Source of the DNA: Sphingorhabdus contaminans
GTDB taxonomy: Bacteria > Pseudomonadota > Alphaproteobacteria > Sphingomonadales > Sphingomonadaceae
NCBI RefSeq assembly: GCF_007280415.1
Contig: NZ_VKKU01000002.1
Coordinates: forward strand, 372,001-436,000
Direction of reading: 5' to 3'
Length of the DNA: 64,000 nt
Part shown: in pieces, positions 26,059-34,959 of the stretch
Position numbering within the stretch: the first letter of the stretch is position 1
How the letters are laid out: each line of letters begins with the position of its first letter
The notes under the pieces: model-generated
The model's input: the letters and a program-made list of their open reading frames with translations, nothing else
The model's database searches: none
What the model was told of the DNA's origin: nothing
Translations under genes and position numbers: made by a program

Positions 26059-26772
26059 ATGCAGAGCGTCGTCGAATTCGACAATGTGGGACTACGCTAT
26101 GGTACCGGGGCGGAAACGCTGACCGACCTCAGCTTCACGCTTTATCCCGGCAGTTTCTATTTTTTGACAGGGGCTTCAGGTGCCGGGAAAACCTCCCTCT
26201 TGAAACTTCTATACCTCGCTCACCGCCCAAGCCGGGGCGCGATCCGGATGTTTGGGCATGATGCAATAACCTTACCGCGCGACCGTTTACCCGGTTTCCG
26301 GCGGCGCATCGGCGTTGTCTTCCAGGATTTCCGCCTGGTTCCCCATCTGTCGACGTTCGACAATATCGCGCTCCCCTTGCGGATTGCCGGCATACAGGAA
26401 AAGGATCTGAAAAGTCCGGTCACCGAAATGCTGGACTGGATTGGCCTCACCGAACGAGCAGATGCCCGTCCCGCGACGCTTTCTGGTGGCGAGCAACAGC
26501 GTGTTGCCATTGCGCGCGCCGTTATCGGCAGGCCAGAAATGCTTGTTGCTGATGAACCTACCGGCAACGTTGATCCCGAGATGGCGCGCCGCCTTTTGCA
26601 ATTATTCGCTGCGCTGAATAAGTTGGGAACGACCGTTGTTGTGGCGACCCACGACATTCATCTGCTGCAGGAAATCCAGGGTGCACAAATGATGCGCCTC
26701 GACAAGGGCCGCCTTTCCGACCCGACCGGCTCGCTCCGTCATCCCCCCCGCCCGCTAGTGTTGAAAAACTAG
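26059..26772 (+). CDS. ftsE: Cell division ATP-binding protein FtsE
   Basis: A 237-aa ABC ATPase with Walker A GASGAGKT, Q-loop VVFQDF, signature LSGGEQQR, Walker B MLVADEPTGN and the switch histidine ATHD. With FtsX it activates peptidoglycan hydrolases at the septum. The ATG at 26059 is preferred over an upstream ATG at 26038 because family proteins begin with a short lead into the first strand VVEFDNV. The ftsX gene follows after nine bases. Confidence 0.93.
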   Translation: MQSVVEFDNVGLRYGTGAETLTDLSFTLYPGSFYFLTGASGAGKTSLLKLLYLAHRPSRGAIRMFGHDAITLPRDRLPGFRRRIGVVFQDFRLVPHLSTFDNIALPLRIAGIQEKDLKSPVTEMLDWIGLTERADARPATLSGGEQQRVAIARAVIGRPEMLVADEPTGNVDPEMARRLLQLFAALNKLGTTVVVATHDIHLLQEIQGAQMMRLDKGRLSDPTGSLRHPPRPLVLKN

Positions 26773-26781
26773 GCGCCCGCG

Positions 26782-27678
26782 ATGTTGCTTGATTTCGCCC
26801 TTCCCGCGCATGATCGCAAATTGATACCTGAGGGCCGCTTGTCCGGACCCATGCCATGGGTAATCGCTATCATGCTATTTCTGACAATTTTGATTGCAGC
26901 AATGGGATTAAGCCTTGCTTATGCCATACGTGACGGGGGCAACGACTTGGCTCAGCAGGCGACGGTGCAGATCATAGAACCTGACCCGATCGAGCGCGCC
27001 ACCCAAAAGGTCGCTGTCAGCAGGCTTTTGCGTGAAATTCCCCAGATAGACTCGGTGAATTCGGTCCCGGATGGCGAGGTTCGCAATCTTTTGAAGCCGT
27101 GGTTGGGCAATGATGTAATCGATGCCGATATCCCTGTCCCGGCGTTAATCGACATTCGTTTCAAAAATGCACCGGACGGCGCAACGGTCAGGGCACTTAA
27201 ACTCCGGCTGGAGGAGGCTGCACCCAAGATACGCATAGATTCCCACAGCAGTTGGATGGCACCCTTTTTCGATCTTATGTCTTCGCTGATCCTCCTCACC
27301 TTAGCTATTTTCATGCTTTTGCTGGTTGCCACTTCGGCGGTCGTCATACTCGCTGTGCGCAGCACGTTGAACACGCACCGTAGTACGATAGAAATCATGC
27401 ATATGATGGGCGGCACAGATTTGCAGGCCGCACGTCTGTTCCAGCGCCGCGTCGCGCTCGACGCGCTGTTGGGCGGCGTGGTCGGTTTTGGTGCGGCCGC
27501 TGCGGTCATATTAACTTTGGGTGGACGCATTGCCGCTGTCGAACCGGCTTTGCTGGCCGATGCCACCCTGCCATGGTATGGCTGGCTCATATTGGCGATT
27601 ATTCCACTTGCTGTCATGTGCCTCGCCATGCTTATGGCCCGTTGGACGGTGGTGTCGGCACTCAAGAAGATGTTATGA
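26782..27678 (+). CDS. ftsX: Cell division membrane protein FtsX
   Basis: A 298-aa inner-membrane protein with a first transmembrane helix near residues 25-48, an extracytoplasmic loop of about 100 residues, and three further helices near 165-190, 230-255 and 270-292, the FtsX topology. The conserved EIMHMMGGTD element follows helix two. It partners FtsE in septal wall splitting. The stop overlaps the next gene's start (ATGA). Confidence 0.92.
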   Translation: MLLDFALPAHDRKLIPEGRLSGPMPWVIAIMLFLTILIAAMGLSLAYAIRDGGNDLAQQATVQIIEPDPIERATQKVAVSRLLREIPQIDSVNSVPDGEVRNLLKPWLGNDVIDADIPVPALIDIRFKNAPDGATVRALKLRLEEAAPKIRIDSHSSWMAPFFDLMSSLILLTLAIFMLLLVATSAVVILAVRSTLNTHRSTIEIMHMMGGTDLQAARLFQRRVALDALLGGVVGFGAAAAVILTLGGRIAAVEPALLADATLPWYGWLILAIIPLAVMCLAMLMARWTVVSALKKML

Positions 27679-28205
27679 TCAGACGGATTGTTTCTTTTAT
27701 TATCCTGGCATGGGTGCTGGGCTTTGCATGGTTTGCGCTGCTTTTGCCGCAGCCCGCCGCTATTGCCGAAACTGATGCTGTTGTGGTGCTTACAGGTGGA
27801 CCAAACAGGATCGATCGCGGCTTGGAAATTTTGAAGGCGGGCAAGTCACGGAAAATGCTGATTTCGGGCGTAGACCGCGATGTAAAACCAGCCGAACTGG
27901 CCGCACAATATCCCGGTTCAGCGCGCTATTTTACCTGTTGCATAGATTTGGGTTTCCAGTCCGTTGATACTCGCTCTAACGCTTTGGAAACCGCACGCTG
28001 GGCAACACGAAACAAAGTCAAAACGCTCCGGCTCGTCACGCACGACTGGCATATGCGCCGCGCCCGTTTTGAACTCGACCGCTCCTTGCCAAATGATATC
28101 ATTGTTACCAACGACGCGGTGTCGACCCAGCCGTCGTTAAACGCGCTGTTCAAGGAATATAACAAATACTGGCTTCGTGCGGTCGCATCGCTTGCGGGAA
28201 TATGA
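27675..28205 (+). CDS. YdcF/DUF218 family protein
   Basis: A 176-aa protein with one N-terminal membrane helix (residues 5-25) and a DUF218 domain: DAVVVLTGGPNRIDRGLEIL, then RSNALETARW and LRLVTHDWHMRRARFEL. The family has an alpha/beta fold and includes ElyC-type envelope proteins; the reaction is not known. The start overlaps the ftsX stop by ATGA, so it is coupled to the division genes. Confidence 0.85.
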   Translation: MIRRIVSFIILAWVLGFAWFALLLPQPAAIAETDAVVVLTGGPNRIDRGLEILKAGKSRKMLISGVDRDVKPAELAAQYPGSARYFTCCIDLGFQSVDTRSNALETARWATRNKVKTLRLVTHDWHMRRARFELDRSLPNDIIVTNDAVSTQPSLNALFKEYNKYWLRAVASLAGI

Positions 28206-28206
28206 C

Positions 28207-28896
28207 GTGATCGCAGCAATCCGGACGATCTTCTTTACAATCATCTTTTTCGGCGGCTCCAGTTTTTTTGCCGTCACAGCATTTTTTGGCAGTCTCTTTC
28301 ATCAAGGATTGATGCGTTGGGCCGTCCGCGGATGGGCGCGTTACCAGTATTTTTGTGCGAAATGGATTTTGGGTATTGATGTTCGGATAGAAGGTTCGTT
28401 GCAAGACCGGCCCGTATTATACGCCATCAAGCATGAGAGCATGTACGAGACCATTGATATGCCGAGGGTGTTTGCCCGCCCTTCCGTTGTTGCGAAGCGG
28501 CAGTTGTTTGACATTCCTTTTTGGGGAAAGGCGGCGCTTGCTTACGGGATGATCCCTGTCGACCGGGAAGGTGGCGCCTCCGCGCTGCGGGACATGCTCG
28601 CCCGTTCTAAAGCACTATTGGCAAATGGCAGGCCCATCATAATATTTCCGGAAGGCACTCGGGTGCGTCATGGTGAAATGCCTCCGCTGCAATCGGGGTT
28701 TGCCGGACTTTACAAAATGCTCAACGTGCCTGTCGTACCTGTTGCGGTAAACAGTGGCCGGTTGATGCCCCGCAACCATTGGCTCCGGACATCCGGGACT
28801 ATTACCTATAAGGTCGGTGAGGAGATCCCGGCCGGTCTTCCGCGTGCCGAGATAGAGGCACGGGTCCATGCCGCGATCAATGCCCTGAATGGTTGA
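28207..28896 (+). CDS. 1-acyl-glycerol-3-phosphate acyltransferase (PlsC family)
   Basis: A 229-aa membrane acyltransferase. An N-terminal hydrophobic segment is followed by the catalytic block I KHESMYE, in which Glu replaces the last Asp of the common HX4D motif, block II GMIPVDREGG, and block III FPEGTR near residue 150. PlsC proteins transfer an acyl chain to lysophosphatidic acid in phospholipid synthesis. I prefer the GTG at 28207, one base after the ydcF-like stop, though a GTG at 28177 is possible. The function is clear at family level only. Confidence 0.85.
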   Translation: MIAAIRTIFFTIIFFGGSSFFAVTAFFGSLFHQGLMRWAVRGWARYQYFCAKWILGIDVRIEGSLQDRPVLYAIKHESMYETIDMPRVFARPSVVAKRQLFDIPFWGKAALAYGMIPVDREGGASALRDMLARSKALLANGRPIIIFPEGTRVRHGEMPPLQSGFAGLYKMLNVPVVPVAVNSGRLMPRNHWLRTSGTITYKVGEEIPAGLPRAEIEARVHAAINALNG

Positions 28897-28901
28897 TATT
28901 C

Positions 28902-28922
28902 AAAAGGCGCTTTAACGCCTTT
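28902..28922. terminator. Bidirectional terminator between plsC-like gene and tyrA
   Basis: AAAGGCG (28903-28909) pairs with CGCCTTT (28916-28922) around CTTTAA in the 24-base convergent gap. The stem reaches into the tyrA stop codon. Confidence 0.65.
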
Positions 28923-29826
28923 AATGCTTACGTCCGAAATCAGGAGCATCGTCGTCCTGACCTTGCTCAACAATGGAGCGCCGGATGTCGCGTGTCCGCG
29001 TGAACAGCGCCTCCAATTCGTCGCCCTTGTCATAACGTATAGCCCGTTGGAGCGCGGACAGATCCTCGGAAAAGCGCTGGAGCATTTCCAACACGGCGTC
29101 TTTGTTAGACAAGAACACGTCACGCCACATAACGGGATCGCTTGCCGCAATGCGGGTAAAGTCGCGGAAACCGCCGGCAGAATATTTGATAACCTCGCTT
29201 TGCGTCACGCCCTGCAGATCATCTGCAGTCCCAACGATCGTATAGGCTATCAGATGTGGAAGATGGCTTGTGACCGCCAGGACCATGTCATGATGCCGCG
29301 CATCCATGATCTCGACCTGTGCACCCAGCCTTTGCCAAAATGTCCGAAGAGCCTCCACCGCTGCTTCGGGGGCGCGCTCCGCTGGTGTCAATATGCACCA
29401 GCGACCCTTGAAAAGCGAGGCGAAACCTGCATCCGGACCGCTCTTCTCAGTCCCTGCAACCGGGTGGGCGGGTATGATTGTGGCGTTGGGCAGAACCGCC
29501 GCCAGTGCTTCTGCCACACTTTGCTTGCACGATCCCACATCGCTTACGACCGCGCCTTCCGGCAAGTCTGCGGCAAATTCCTCGGCAACACGGCCCATCG
29601 CACCCACGGGGACGCACAATATGACTAGATCCGCGTCGATAACTGCCGCGCCTGCCGTATCGGTAATGTCGTCGCAAATCGCCAGTGCGTCGGCACGCGC
29701 GCGCACCTCAGGATCGGCATCATAGCCTATGATACGCACCGCAGGCATATGCGCCCGCACGGCGCGAGCAACAGACGATCCAATCAGACCGAGACCGACG
29801 ATAGTCAGGCGCGCGAAAGGCAGCAT
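28921..29826 (-). CDS. tyrA: Prephenate/arogenate dehydrogenase
   Basis: A 301-aa NAD(P)-dependent enzyme of tyrosine synthesis. It begins [20 protein letters not shown] with the GxGxxG dinucleotide loop, has the catalytic HPVAGTEKSGPDAG region at about residue 145, and a helical C-terminal half with HHDMVLAVTSHLPHLIAYT. The ATG at 29826 shares one base with the hisC stop codon. In alphaproteobacteria this hisC-tyrA pairing is common and the enzyme may prefer prephenate or arogenate; the sequence alone does not decide. Confidence 0.93.
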   Translation of the reverse strand: MLPFARLTIVGLGLIGSSVARAVRAHMPAVRIIGYDADPEVRARADALAICDDITDTAGAAVIDADLVILCVPVGAMGRVAEEFAADLPEGAVVSDVGSCKQSVAEALAAVLPNATIIPAHPVAGTEKSGPDAGFASLFKGRWCILTPAERAPEAAVEALRTFWQRLGAQVEIMDARHHDMVLAVTSHLPHLIAYTIVGTADDLQGVTQSEVIKYSAGGFRDFTRIAASDPVMWRDVFLSNKDAVLEMLQRFSEDLSALQRAIRYDKGDELEALFTRTRDIRRSIVEQGQDDDAPDFGRKH

Positions 29827-30923
29827 CAGCCATGCATCTCCAATATGGTGCGCAGCGCCTGAACGAGCCCGCGATTTTCTGCTTCCGTGCCGATGGTGAT
29901 GCGCAGCCCGTTGCCCAATCCCTGCCCGGGTAACCATCGGACGATATAGCCCGCATCCATCAGTGCCTTGTATACCGTTTCCGCACCGACTTTGCCTTCA
30001 AACATGACCATCAGGAAATTCGCCCAGGACGGAACCGCTTTCAAACCATGGTTTGAAAGGGAGGTAATCTCATTTCCCATCCAGTCACGCCATTCACGAT
30101 TATGTGCGCGGCTGTTCTCGACAAAAGCCTTATCGGACAAGGCGGCGATGGCCGCCGCCTGTCCGGCAGCGGTCACATTGAAAGGCGCGCGGATCCGGTT
30201 CATTGTCTCGATCAGATGGGGCTGACCATAGGCCCAGCCGATCCGCTCTGCAGCCAGACCGTAAATCTTCGAAAATGTCCGCGTGATTAGGACATTGCCA
30301 TGCTGACGAGCGAGATCAAAGGCGGCGGGGCCATCGTCTTCCAGATACTCGCCATAGGCCTGGTCGAGAACCAACACACAGTCCGACGGCAGGCCGGCAT
30401 GCAAACGAGCCATTTCTGCATCATTGCAATATGTACCGGTCGGATTGTTTGGGTTGGCCACAAATACAACGCGGGTCCGGTCAGTCACCAACGCCAGCAG
30501 GGCATCGACGTCCGTGCCAAAATCGCGGTCAGGTGCAACGACCACCGTGGCGGCACATTTGCGTGCTGCAATGTCGTAAACCGAAAAACCATAGCGGACA
30601 TAGATGATCTCGTCCCCCGCACCGGCATAGCCCATAGCGGCCAGATTCAGCAATTCGTCGGACCCGGTCCCGCAGACGATACGGTCGCTTTCCAATTGAT
30701 AATGTGCACCCAATGCCTCGCGCAGAGCGTTGCTGGCGGGGTCGGGGTAGCGGGCGAGAGAGGATTTCGCCTCGACCAGTGCAGCAGTTGCATCGACGCT
30801 GCATCCCAACGGATTCTCGTTGGCGGACAGCTTGATCAGGACACGTCCGTCGTCGGACTTCGCCTTGCCGGGTGTATAGGCGTGGATTGCATTGATCCAC
30901 GGTTTGGCTTCTGGATTGTTCAT
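29826..30923 (-). CDS. hisC: Histidinol-phosphate (aromatic) aminotransferase
   Basis: A 365-aa class I/II PLP enzyme with [10 protein letters not shown] near the N-terminus, [10 protein letters not shown], the DQAYGEY aspartate site and the Schiff-base lysine in [11 protein letters not shown], followed by Arg-binding RIGWA. Next to tyrA it probably serves both histidine and aromatic amino-acid synthesis. The start is uncertain: I choose 30923 ([16 protein letters not shown]), which matches the family, while an ATG at 30935 is possible; neither has a strong ribosome site. Confidence 0.9.
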   Translation of the reverse strand: MNNPEAKPWINAIHAYTPGKAKSDDGRVLIKLSANENPLGCSVDATAALVEAKSSLARYPDPASNALREALGAHYQLESDRIVCGTGSDELLNLAAMGYAGAGDEIIYVRYGFSVYDIAARKCAATVVVAPDRDFGTDVDALLALVTDRTRVVFVANPNNPTGTYCNDAEMARLHAGLPSDCVLVLDQAYGEYLEDDGPAAFDLARQHGNVLITRTFSKIYGLAAERIGWAYGQPHLIETMNRIRAPFNVTAAGQAAAIAALSDKAFVENSRAHNREWRDWMGNEITSLSNHGLKAVPSWANFLMVMFEGKVGAETVYKALMDAGYIVRWLPGQGLGNGLRITIGTEAENRGLVQALRTILEMHG

Positions 30924-30971
30924 GCGCGCCGCCATAGACGTGGCCGCGCGGGAGCGCAACGCCCTGCCCGA

Positions 30972-31001
30972 CGGATAGCTATTGGACGGATATGCTATCC
31001 G
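30972..31001. repeat. Perfect inverted repeat between hisC and metX
   Basis: CGGATAGC (30972-30979) and GCTATCCG (30994-31001) are perfect complements separated by 14 bases. They lie just upstream of the metX promoter and in the hisC leader region, so an operator or a transcript hairpin is possible. Confidence 0.5.
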
Positions 31002-31010
31002 CGCTGGAAT

Positions 31011-31038
31011 TTGTCCCGTGGAAAAGTGTAGATATAAT
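31011..31038 (+). promoter_or_regulatory. Sigma70-type promoter of metX
   Basis: TTGTCC (31011-31016) and a perfect TATAAT (31033-31038) are 16 bases apart. Transcription would begin near 31045, about 29 bases before the metX ATG. Confidence 0.55.
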
Positions 31039-31073
31039 GTTGTCACCAGTGTTTACGCTGATATGGCATCCCC

Positions 31074-32210
31074 ATGCATGGGGATGAGCGTTTCGGACTC
31101 GATAGGAAGATTCGCCTGCTGGGACCAGTCAAGCTGGACAGTGGTGCCGAATTTGCGCCGGTCGACTTTGCCTATGAAACTTACGGCACTTTGAATGCGG
31201 ACAAATCGAACGCAGTACTGATTTGTCACGCACTTACCGGCGATCAATATGTAGCATCCAAACATCCCATAACGGGCAAGGATGGCTGGTGGACCCGTAT
31301 GGTCGGACCGGGAAAACCTCTTGATCCCGCACGGCATTGCATCATCAGCATCAATGTCATGGGCAGTTGCATGGGTTCGTCAGGTCCCGCCAGTATCGAT
31401 CCGTCTACAGGCGGTCCTTACGGGATGGCCTTTCCTGTTATCACCATTGGCGACATGGTGCGGGCACAGGCGATATTGCTCGACCATCTGGGAATTGAAA
31501 CATTGTCTGCTGTTGTTGGCGGATCAATGGGAGGAATGCAGGCGCTCAGCTGGGCCGCACTCTACCCCGAGCGTGTCCGTTCTGCCGTCATCATTGCATC
31601 CACCGCCCGCCATTCTGCACAGAACATCGCTTTTCACGAAGTAGGGCGGCAGGCAATCATGGCTGACCCGCGCTGGAATAACGGCGCCTATTATGGCCGT
31701 GAAGCACCTGCCTCCGGTCTTGCCGTGGCGCGTATGGCGGCACATATTACATATCTGTCCGAAGCCGGATTGACCGAAAAATTCGGTCGCCGTCTCCAGA
31801 ATCGACCGGACGGAACAATGGGATCCAAAAGTTTCGGTTTTGATGCGGATTTTCAGGTGGAAAGCTACCTGCGTTATCAGGGGCTCAGTTTCGTCGACCG
31901 CTTTGACGCGAATTCCTATCTCTATATTACCCGGGCGATGGATTATTTCGATCTGACCGAGCCGCATGACGGCGTGCTGGCCAAGGCCTTTGCGGCTACC
32001 AAAGCGCGGTTTTGCCTGATCAGTTTTGACAGCGACTGGCTTTATCCCACATCGGAATCGCGGCGTGTCGTCCATGCGCTGAACGCGGCAGGCGCAGCGG
32101 CTAGCTTTGTCGAATTGTCGAGCCCCTTCGGCCATGACAGTTTCTTGCTCGACGCCCCTGAAATGAACCGGATTGTCGACGGGTTTTTACGTGCAGGGGA
32201 AAATCTGTGA
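31074..32210 (+). CDS. metX: Homoserine O-acetyltransferase
   Basis: A 378-aa alpha/beta-hydrolase-fold enzyme that acylates homoserine in methionine synthesis. It has the conserved [10 protein letters not shown] block, the nucleophile elbow [13 protein letters not shown] (Ser near residue 148), a late Asp in FDSDWLYP and the catalytic His in FGHDSFL. It is followed by metW with a four-base overlap, the usual alphaproteobacterial pair. The family is annotated as acetyltransferase, although succinyl specificity occurs in some members. Confidence 0.95.
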   Translation: MHGDERFGLDRKIRLLGPVKLDSGAEFAPVDFAYETYGTLNADKSNAVLICHALTGDQYVASKHPITGKDGWWTRMVGPGKPLDPARHCIISINVMGSCMGSSGPASIDPSTGGPYGMAFPVITIGDMVRAQAILLDHLGIETLSAVVGGSMGGMQALSWAALYPERVRSAVIIASTARHSAQNIAFHEVGRQAIMADPRWNNGAYYGREAPASGLAVARMAAHITYLSEAGLTEKFGRRLQNRPDGTMGSKSFGFDADFQVESYLRYQGLSFVDRFDANSYLYITRAMDYFDLTEPHDGVLAKAFAATKARFCLISFDSDWLYPTSESRRVVHALNAAGAAASFVELSSPFGHDSFLLDAPEMNRIVDGFLRAGENL

Positions 32211-32800
32211 CCATGTTGCGGTCCGATCTTGCGATCATTGCCCGTAACGTACGAAGCGGTTCGCGCATTTTGGATGTCGGCTGCGGCGACGGCCAGTTGA
32301 TGGCAGCCCTGCGCGATCATAAGCAGGTGGATGCCCGCGGGCTTGAGATCGATCCGGTCAATGTTGCGACAGCAGTTTCGCGCGGTCTTTCCGTCGTGCA
32401 GGGAGATGCTGACAGCGATCTAGTCGACTATCCGGATGGCTGCTTCGATTACGTCATTCTCAGCCAGACGCTTCAGACAACAAGACGGCCGGACTTTGTG
32501 CTCGACCATATGTTGCGGATCGGCCAGCAAGCCTTTGTTTCTTTCCCCAATTTTGCCCAGTGGAAGATCCGGATTGCCCATATGTTCGGCGGCCGGATGC
32601 CCGTGACCGAACAACTTCCGCACCGCTGGTACGATACGCCAAATATCCATCATGTCACGATCGACGATTTCCGAAGCTTCCTGAAAGATCGCGGTGTCGT
32701 GATTGAGGGGCAGTGGTTCCTGTCCGGTAACAAGCCACGGAAAAAAGCGCTTGCCAATTTGATGGCGGAACATGCTGTATTCCTGCTGCGCCGGGGATAG
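32207..32800 (+). CDS. metW: MetW methyltransferase-fold protein
   Basis: A 197-aa protein with the SAM-binding loop [12 protein letters not shown], an acidic ARGLEID strand and VQGDADSDL, followed by YVILSQTLQ. MetW is linked to methionine synthesis and works with MetX. The GTG at 32207 overlaps the metX stop and has AGGGG seven bases upstream; an ATG at 32213 is the alternative. Confidence 0.93.
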   Translation: MTMLRSDLAIIARNVRSGSRILDVGCGDGQLMAALRDHKQVDARGLEIDPVNVATAVSRGLSVVQGDADSDLVDYPDGCFDYVILSQTLQTTRRPDFVLDHMLRIGQQAFVSFPNFAQWKIRIAHMFGGRMPVTEQLPHRWYDTPNIHHVTIDDFRSFLKDRGVVIEGQWFLSGNKPRKKALANLMAEHAVFLLRRG

Positions 32801-32861
32801 CAAAACACGGTCGGCACTTGGCAAAATCAATCCCGAATCAGGCGGTGTCGGTTAATTGACA

Positions 32862-32873
32862 GTCGGACTTTTG
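32862..32873 (+). promoter_or_regulatory. Candidate enhancer for the flgB sigma54 promoter
   Basis: GTCGGACTTTTG lies 65 bases upstream of the -24 GG of the flgB promoter and matches the fliE-side element in 10 of 12 bases. It sits inside a wider inverted pair GGTGTC (32844-32849) and GACACC (32873-32878). Confidence 0.4.
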
Positions 32874-32924
32874 ACACCAGAGCCTGACAATATATCCATC
32901 TGAAATTATTGCATAATCTGTAAA

Positions 32925-32941
32925 TTGGCACGGCAATTGCT
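32925..32941 (+). promoter_or_regulatory. Sigma54 (RpoN) promoter of the flg operon
   Basis: TTGGCACGGCAATTGCT matches the sigma54 consensus fully, with GG at 32927 and GC at 32939. Transcription should begin near 32951, about 40 bases before the flgB ATG. Confidence 0.93.
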
Positions 32942-32991
32942 CTACTTCCATCGTGCGCACCCGATTGGTGCACCGATGAAAGGAAACGGTC

Positions 32992-33333
32992 ATGCCGTCA
33001 TTGGACAATATCTTTGGCATCCATGCCACCGCCCTAAAGCTGCGCGAACAGCGTATGTCGATGCTCGCCTCGAACATCGCGAATGCAGCGACGCCTGGCT
33101 ATAAGGCACGCGACATCGAATTCTCGTCCGCTTTGAAACTCGCGGAACAGGGGCAATCGTCTGAAGCCGCCATTCAATATCGTATACCTGTCCAACCCTC
33201 TTTGGACGGAAACACAGTCGAACTGGCTACCGAACAAACTGCCTTTGCAGAAAACGCGCTCGCTTACCGGTCGAGCCTTTCCTTTCTGCAGGGCCGCATC
33301 GGCACGCTGACCCGCGCGCTGAAGGGAGAATGA
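32992..33333 (+). CDS. flgB: Flagellar proximal rod protein FlgB
   Basis: A 113-aa rod protein with the N-terminal rod motif MLASNIANAATPGYKARDIEF (given as SNIANAATPGYKARD). It is the first gene of the flg operon and has AAGGA eight bases before the ATG. It overlaps the region of the flgC start. The length is slightly below the ~130 aa of enteric FlgB but common in alphaproteobacteria. Confidence 0.93.
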   Translation: MPSLDNIFGIHATALKLREQRMSMLASNIANAATPGYKARDIEFSSALKLAEQGQSSEAAIQYRIPVQPSLDGNTVELATEQTAFAENALAYRSSLSFLQGRIGTLTRALKGE

Positions 33334-33335
33334 AG

Positions 33336-33740
33336 ATGGCCGAGAATCTCTCCATCTTCGATATTAGCGGTCGGGCAATGGCAGCACAGCTTGTGCGTTT
33401 GAACACCACCGCATCGAACCTGGCCAATGTCGGAACGGTGTCGGGCAACGAAAGCACGGCCTTCCGTTCGATGAAACCGGTGTTTCGCACCGTCATGGGT
33501 GAAGCCGGCAAAGCTACCGTGCAGGTTGATCGTATCGACAACAGCAAAAGCGCGCCGGTCAAACGTTATGAACCCGACCATCCGCTGGCCGACAAGGACG
33601 GCAATGTTTGGGAAGCTGCTGTCGATAGTGCCGCCGAGATGGTCGAGATGCTCGAAACATCACGCCAGTACCAAAACAACGTGCAGGTCCTTGCAACCGC
33701 CAAGGGTCTGATCAGCGAAACCTTGCGGTTGGGACAATAA
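33336..33740 (+). CDS. flgC: Flagellar proximal rod protein FlgC
   Basis: A 134-aa rod protein with NTTASNLANVGTVSGN near the N-terminus and the terminal ETSRQYQNNVQVLATAKGLI. I choose the ATG at 33336 because GGAGA is then properly spaced; an ATG at 33330 overlaps the flgB stop but has no spacing to that site. It is followed by flgD after two bases. Confidence 0.92.
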   Translation: MAENLSIFDISGRAMAAQLVRLNTTASNLANVGTVSGNESTAFRSMKPVFRTVMGEAGKATVQVDRIDNSKSAPVKRYEPDHPLADKDGNVWEAAVDSAAEMVEMLETSRQYQNNVQVLATAKGLISETLRLGQ

Positions 33741-33742
33741 TC

Positions 33743-34057
33743 ATGACGAGCTTATCTGCTGTAAACTCCCGGAACCTGCCGGTCCTGTCCAAGGACATGG
33801 CAGAGAAGAAACTGGGCCAAACCGATTTTCTGCGCCTGATGACCACCCAGTTGAAGGAACAGGATCCGTTCAATCCCGTCGATAACCAGGCCATGGTGGC
33901 GCAAATGGCGCAATTTTCCAGCGTCGCCGGCATATCCGAAATGAACACCTCGCTGAAATCCATCTCCGACAAGATATCAGCGCAAACCGAACTGTTGGCC
34001 AGCATCAAGGCTGCCACCACCCCCGCAGCAACTGCCGCATCTAACCAGGGAGTTTAA
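33743..34057 (+). CDS. flgD: Flagellar hook capping protein FlgD (short form)
   Basis: A 104-aa protein carrying only the conserved N-terminal FlgD domain: LGQTDFLRLMTTQLKEQDPF and VDNQAMVAQMAQFSSV. Typical FlgD proteins are 200-240 aa with FLgD Tudor-like and Ig-like C-terminal domains, which are absent here. It would still cap the growing hook. It sits between flgC and an unusually short flgE, which may be a matching adaptation. Confidence 0.88.
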   Translation: MTSLSAVNSRNLPVLSKDMAEKKLGQTDFLRLMTTQLKEQDPFNPVDNQAMVAQMAQFSSVAGISEMNTSLKSISDKISAQTELLASIKAATTPAATAASNQGV

Positions 34058-34060
34058 CCC

Positions 34061-34888
34061 ATGTCTTTCTACACATCACTTTCAGGCTTGAAGGGCGCAC
34101 AAACCGACCTTTCGGTTATTTCGAACAACCTTGCCAACGTTGGTTCCACCGGTTTCAAGAAAAGCCGTGCCCAATTTGGCGATCTGTTTGCAAGTGCCCC
34201 CACCCAGACAACTAAGATGATCTCTGGTCAGGGCACGCGTCTGAATGCTGTGGTTCAGCAGTTCACACAAGGCACGCTGGAGGCATCGGATAAAACACTT
34301 GATCTGGCCATTGCCGGTGAAGGCTTTTTCGTATCGCGCGGTGATCCCCCCCGGGCCGCAGTGACCTACACCCGCAATGGCGCATTTCAAGTGAATGCCA
34401 ACCGGCAGGTCGTGGACACAATCGGCTCAACCCTCCAACTGCTTCCTGTGGATGCGGCCGGGAATGTTACCTCTACAGCCCTTTCAAGTGCCTTTGACTT
34501 TGTTCTGCCTGCCAATGCGCCAGGTAATCCAACGGTTGCTTTGGTGAACGTATCGGTCGGGATCGACGGTTTGGTAACCGCGACCTATGCGGATGGTTCG
34601 GACGAAGTTCTGGGTAAAGTGGCCATGGCCAGCTTTACTGCGCAGGAAGGTCTGCGCCCGGTTGGCGACAGCCATTGGCAGTCGACCGGCGACAGCGGCC
34701 CGCCAGCCATTGATGCCGCAACAAATGGCCCGCTCGGCACCATTCGTTCGGGTGCTCTGGAACGCGCCAATGTTGATGTGACCGAGGAATTGGTCGCGCT
34801 TATTTCGGCACAACGTAACTTCCAGGCAAATGCGAAGGCGATCGAGACCGCGTCGAACATGACACAGGCCATCGTGACCATCCGTTGA
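34061..34888 (+). CDS. flgE: Flagellar hook protein FlgE (short form)
   Basis: A 275-aa hook subunit. The N-terminal motif SGLKGAQTDLSVISNNLANVGS, given as LSVISNNLANVGSTGFK, and the C-terminal QRNFQANAKAIETASNM are intact. The middle is much shorter than the ~400 aa of enteric FlgE or the larger Caulobacter protein, so most of the outer hook domain is missing. Position after flgD and before the flgF/flgG pair supports FlgE rather than another rod protein. Confidence 0.88.
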   Translation: MSFYTSLSGLKGAQTDLSVISNNLANVGSTGFKKSRAQFGDLFASAPTQTTKMISGQGTRLNAVVQQFTQGTLEASDKTLDLAIAGEGFFVSRGDPPRAAVTYTRNGAFQVNANRQVVDTIGSTLQLLPVDAAGNVTSTALSSAFDFVLPANAPGNPTVALVNVSVGIDGLVTATYADGSDEVLGKVAMASFTAQEGLRPVGDSHWQSTGDSGPPAIDAATNGPLGTIRSGALERANVDVTEELVALISAQRNFQANAKAIETASNMTQAIVTIR

Positions 34889-34907
34889 TTTTTTGTCCTC
34901 CCGAAAT

Positions 34908-34936
34908 CGTCATCCTGAACCTGTTTCAGGATGACG
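34908..34936. repeat. REP-like 12-base-stem palindrome between flgE and flgF
   Basis: CGTCATCCTGAA (34908-34919) and TTCAGGATGACG (34925-34936) are perfect complements around a five-base loop. The motif looks like a dispersed intergenic repeat common in sphingomonad genomes; that family assignment is from memory, not a search. It lacks a following T run, so it may tune rather than end transcription. Confidence 0.7.
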
Positions 34937-34959
34937 AACCCGGGACGAAAGGCTGAACT

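Noticed and set aside
30936-31073. SAM-II riboswitch upstream of metX
   Set aside because: The leader after the TATAAT box is only ~29 bases and shows none of the SAM-II pseudoknot blocks; a plain promoter explains the region better.
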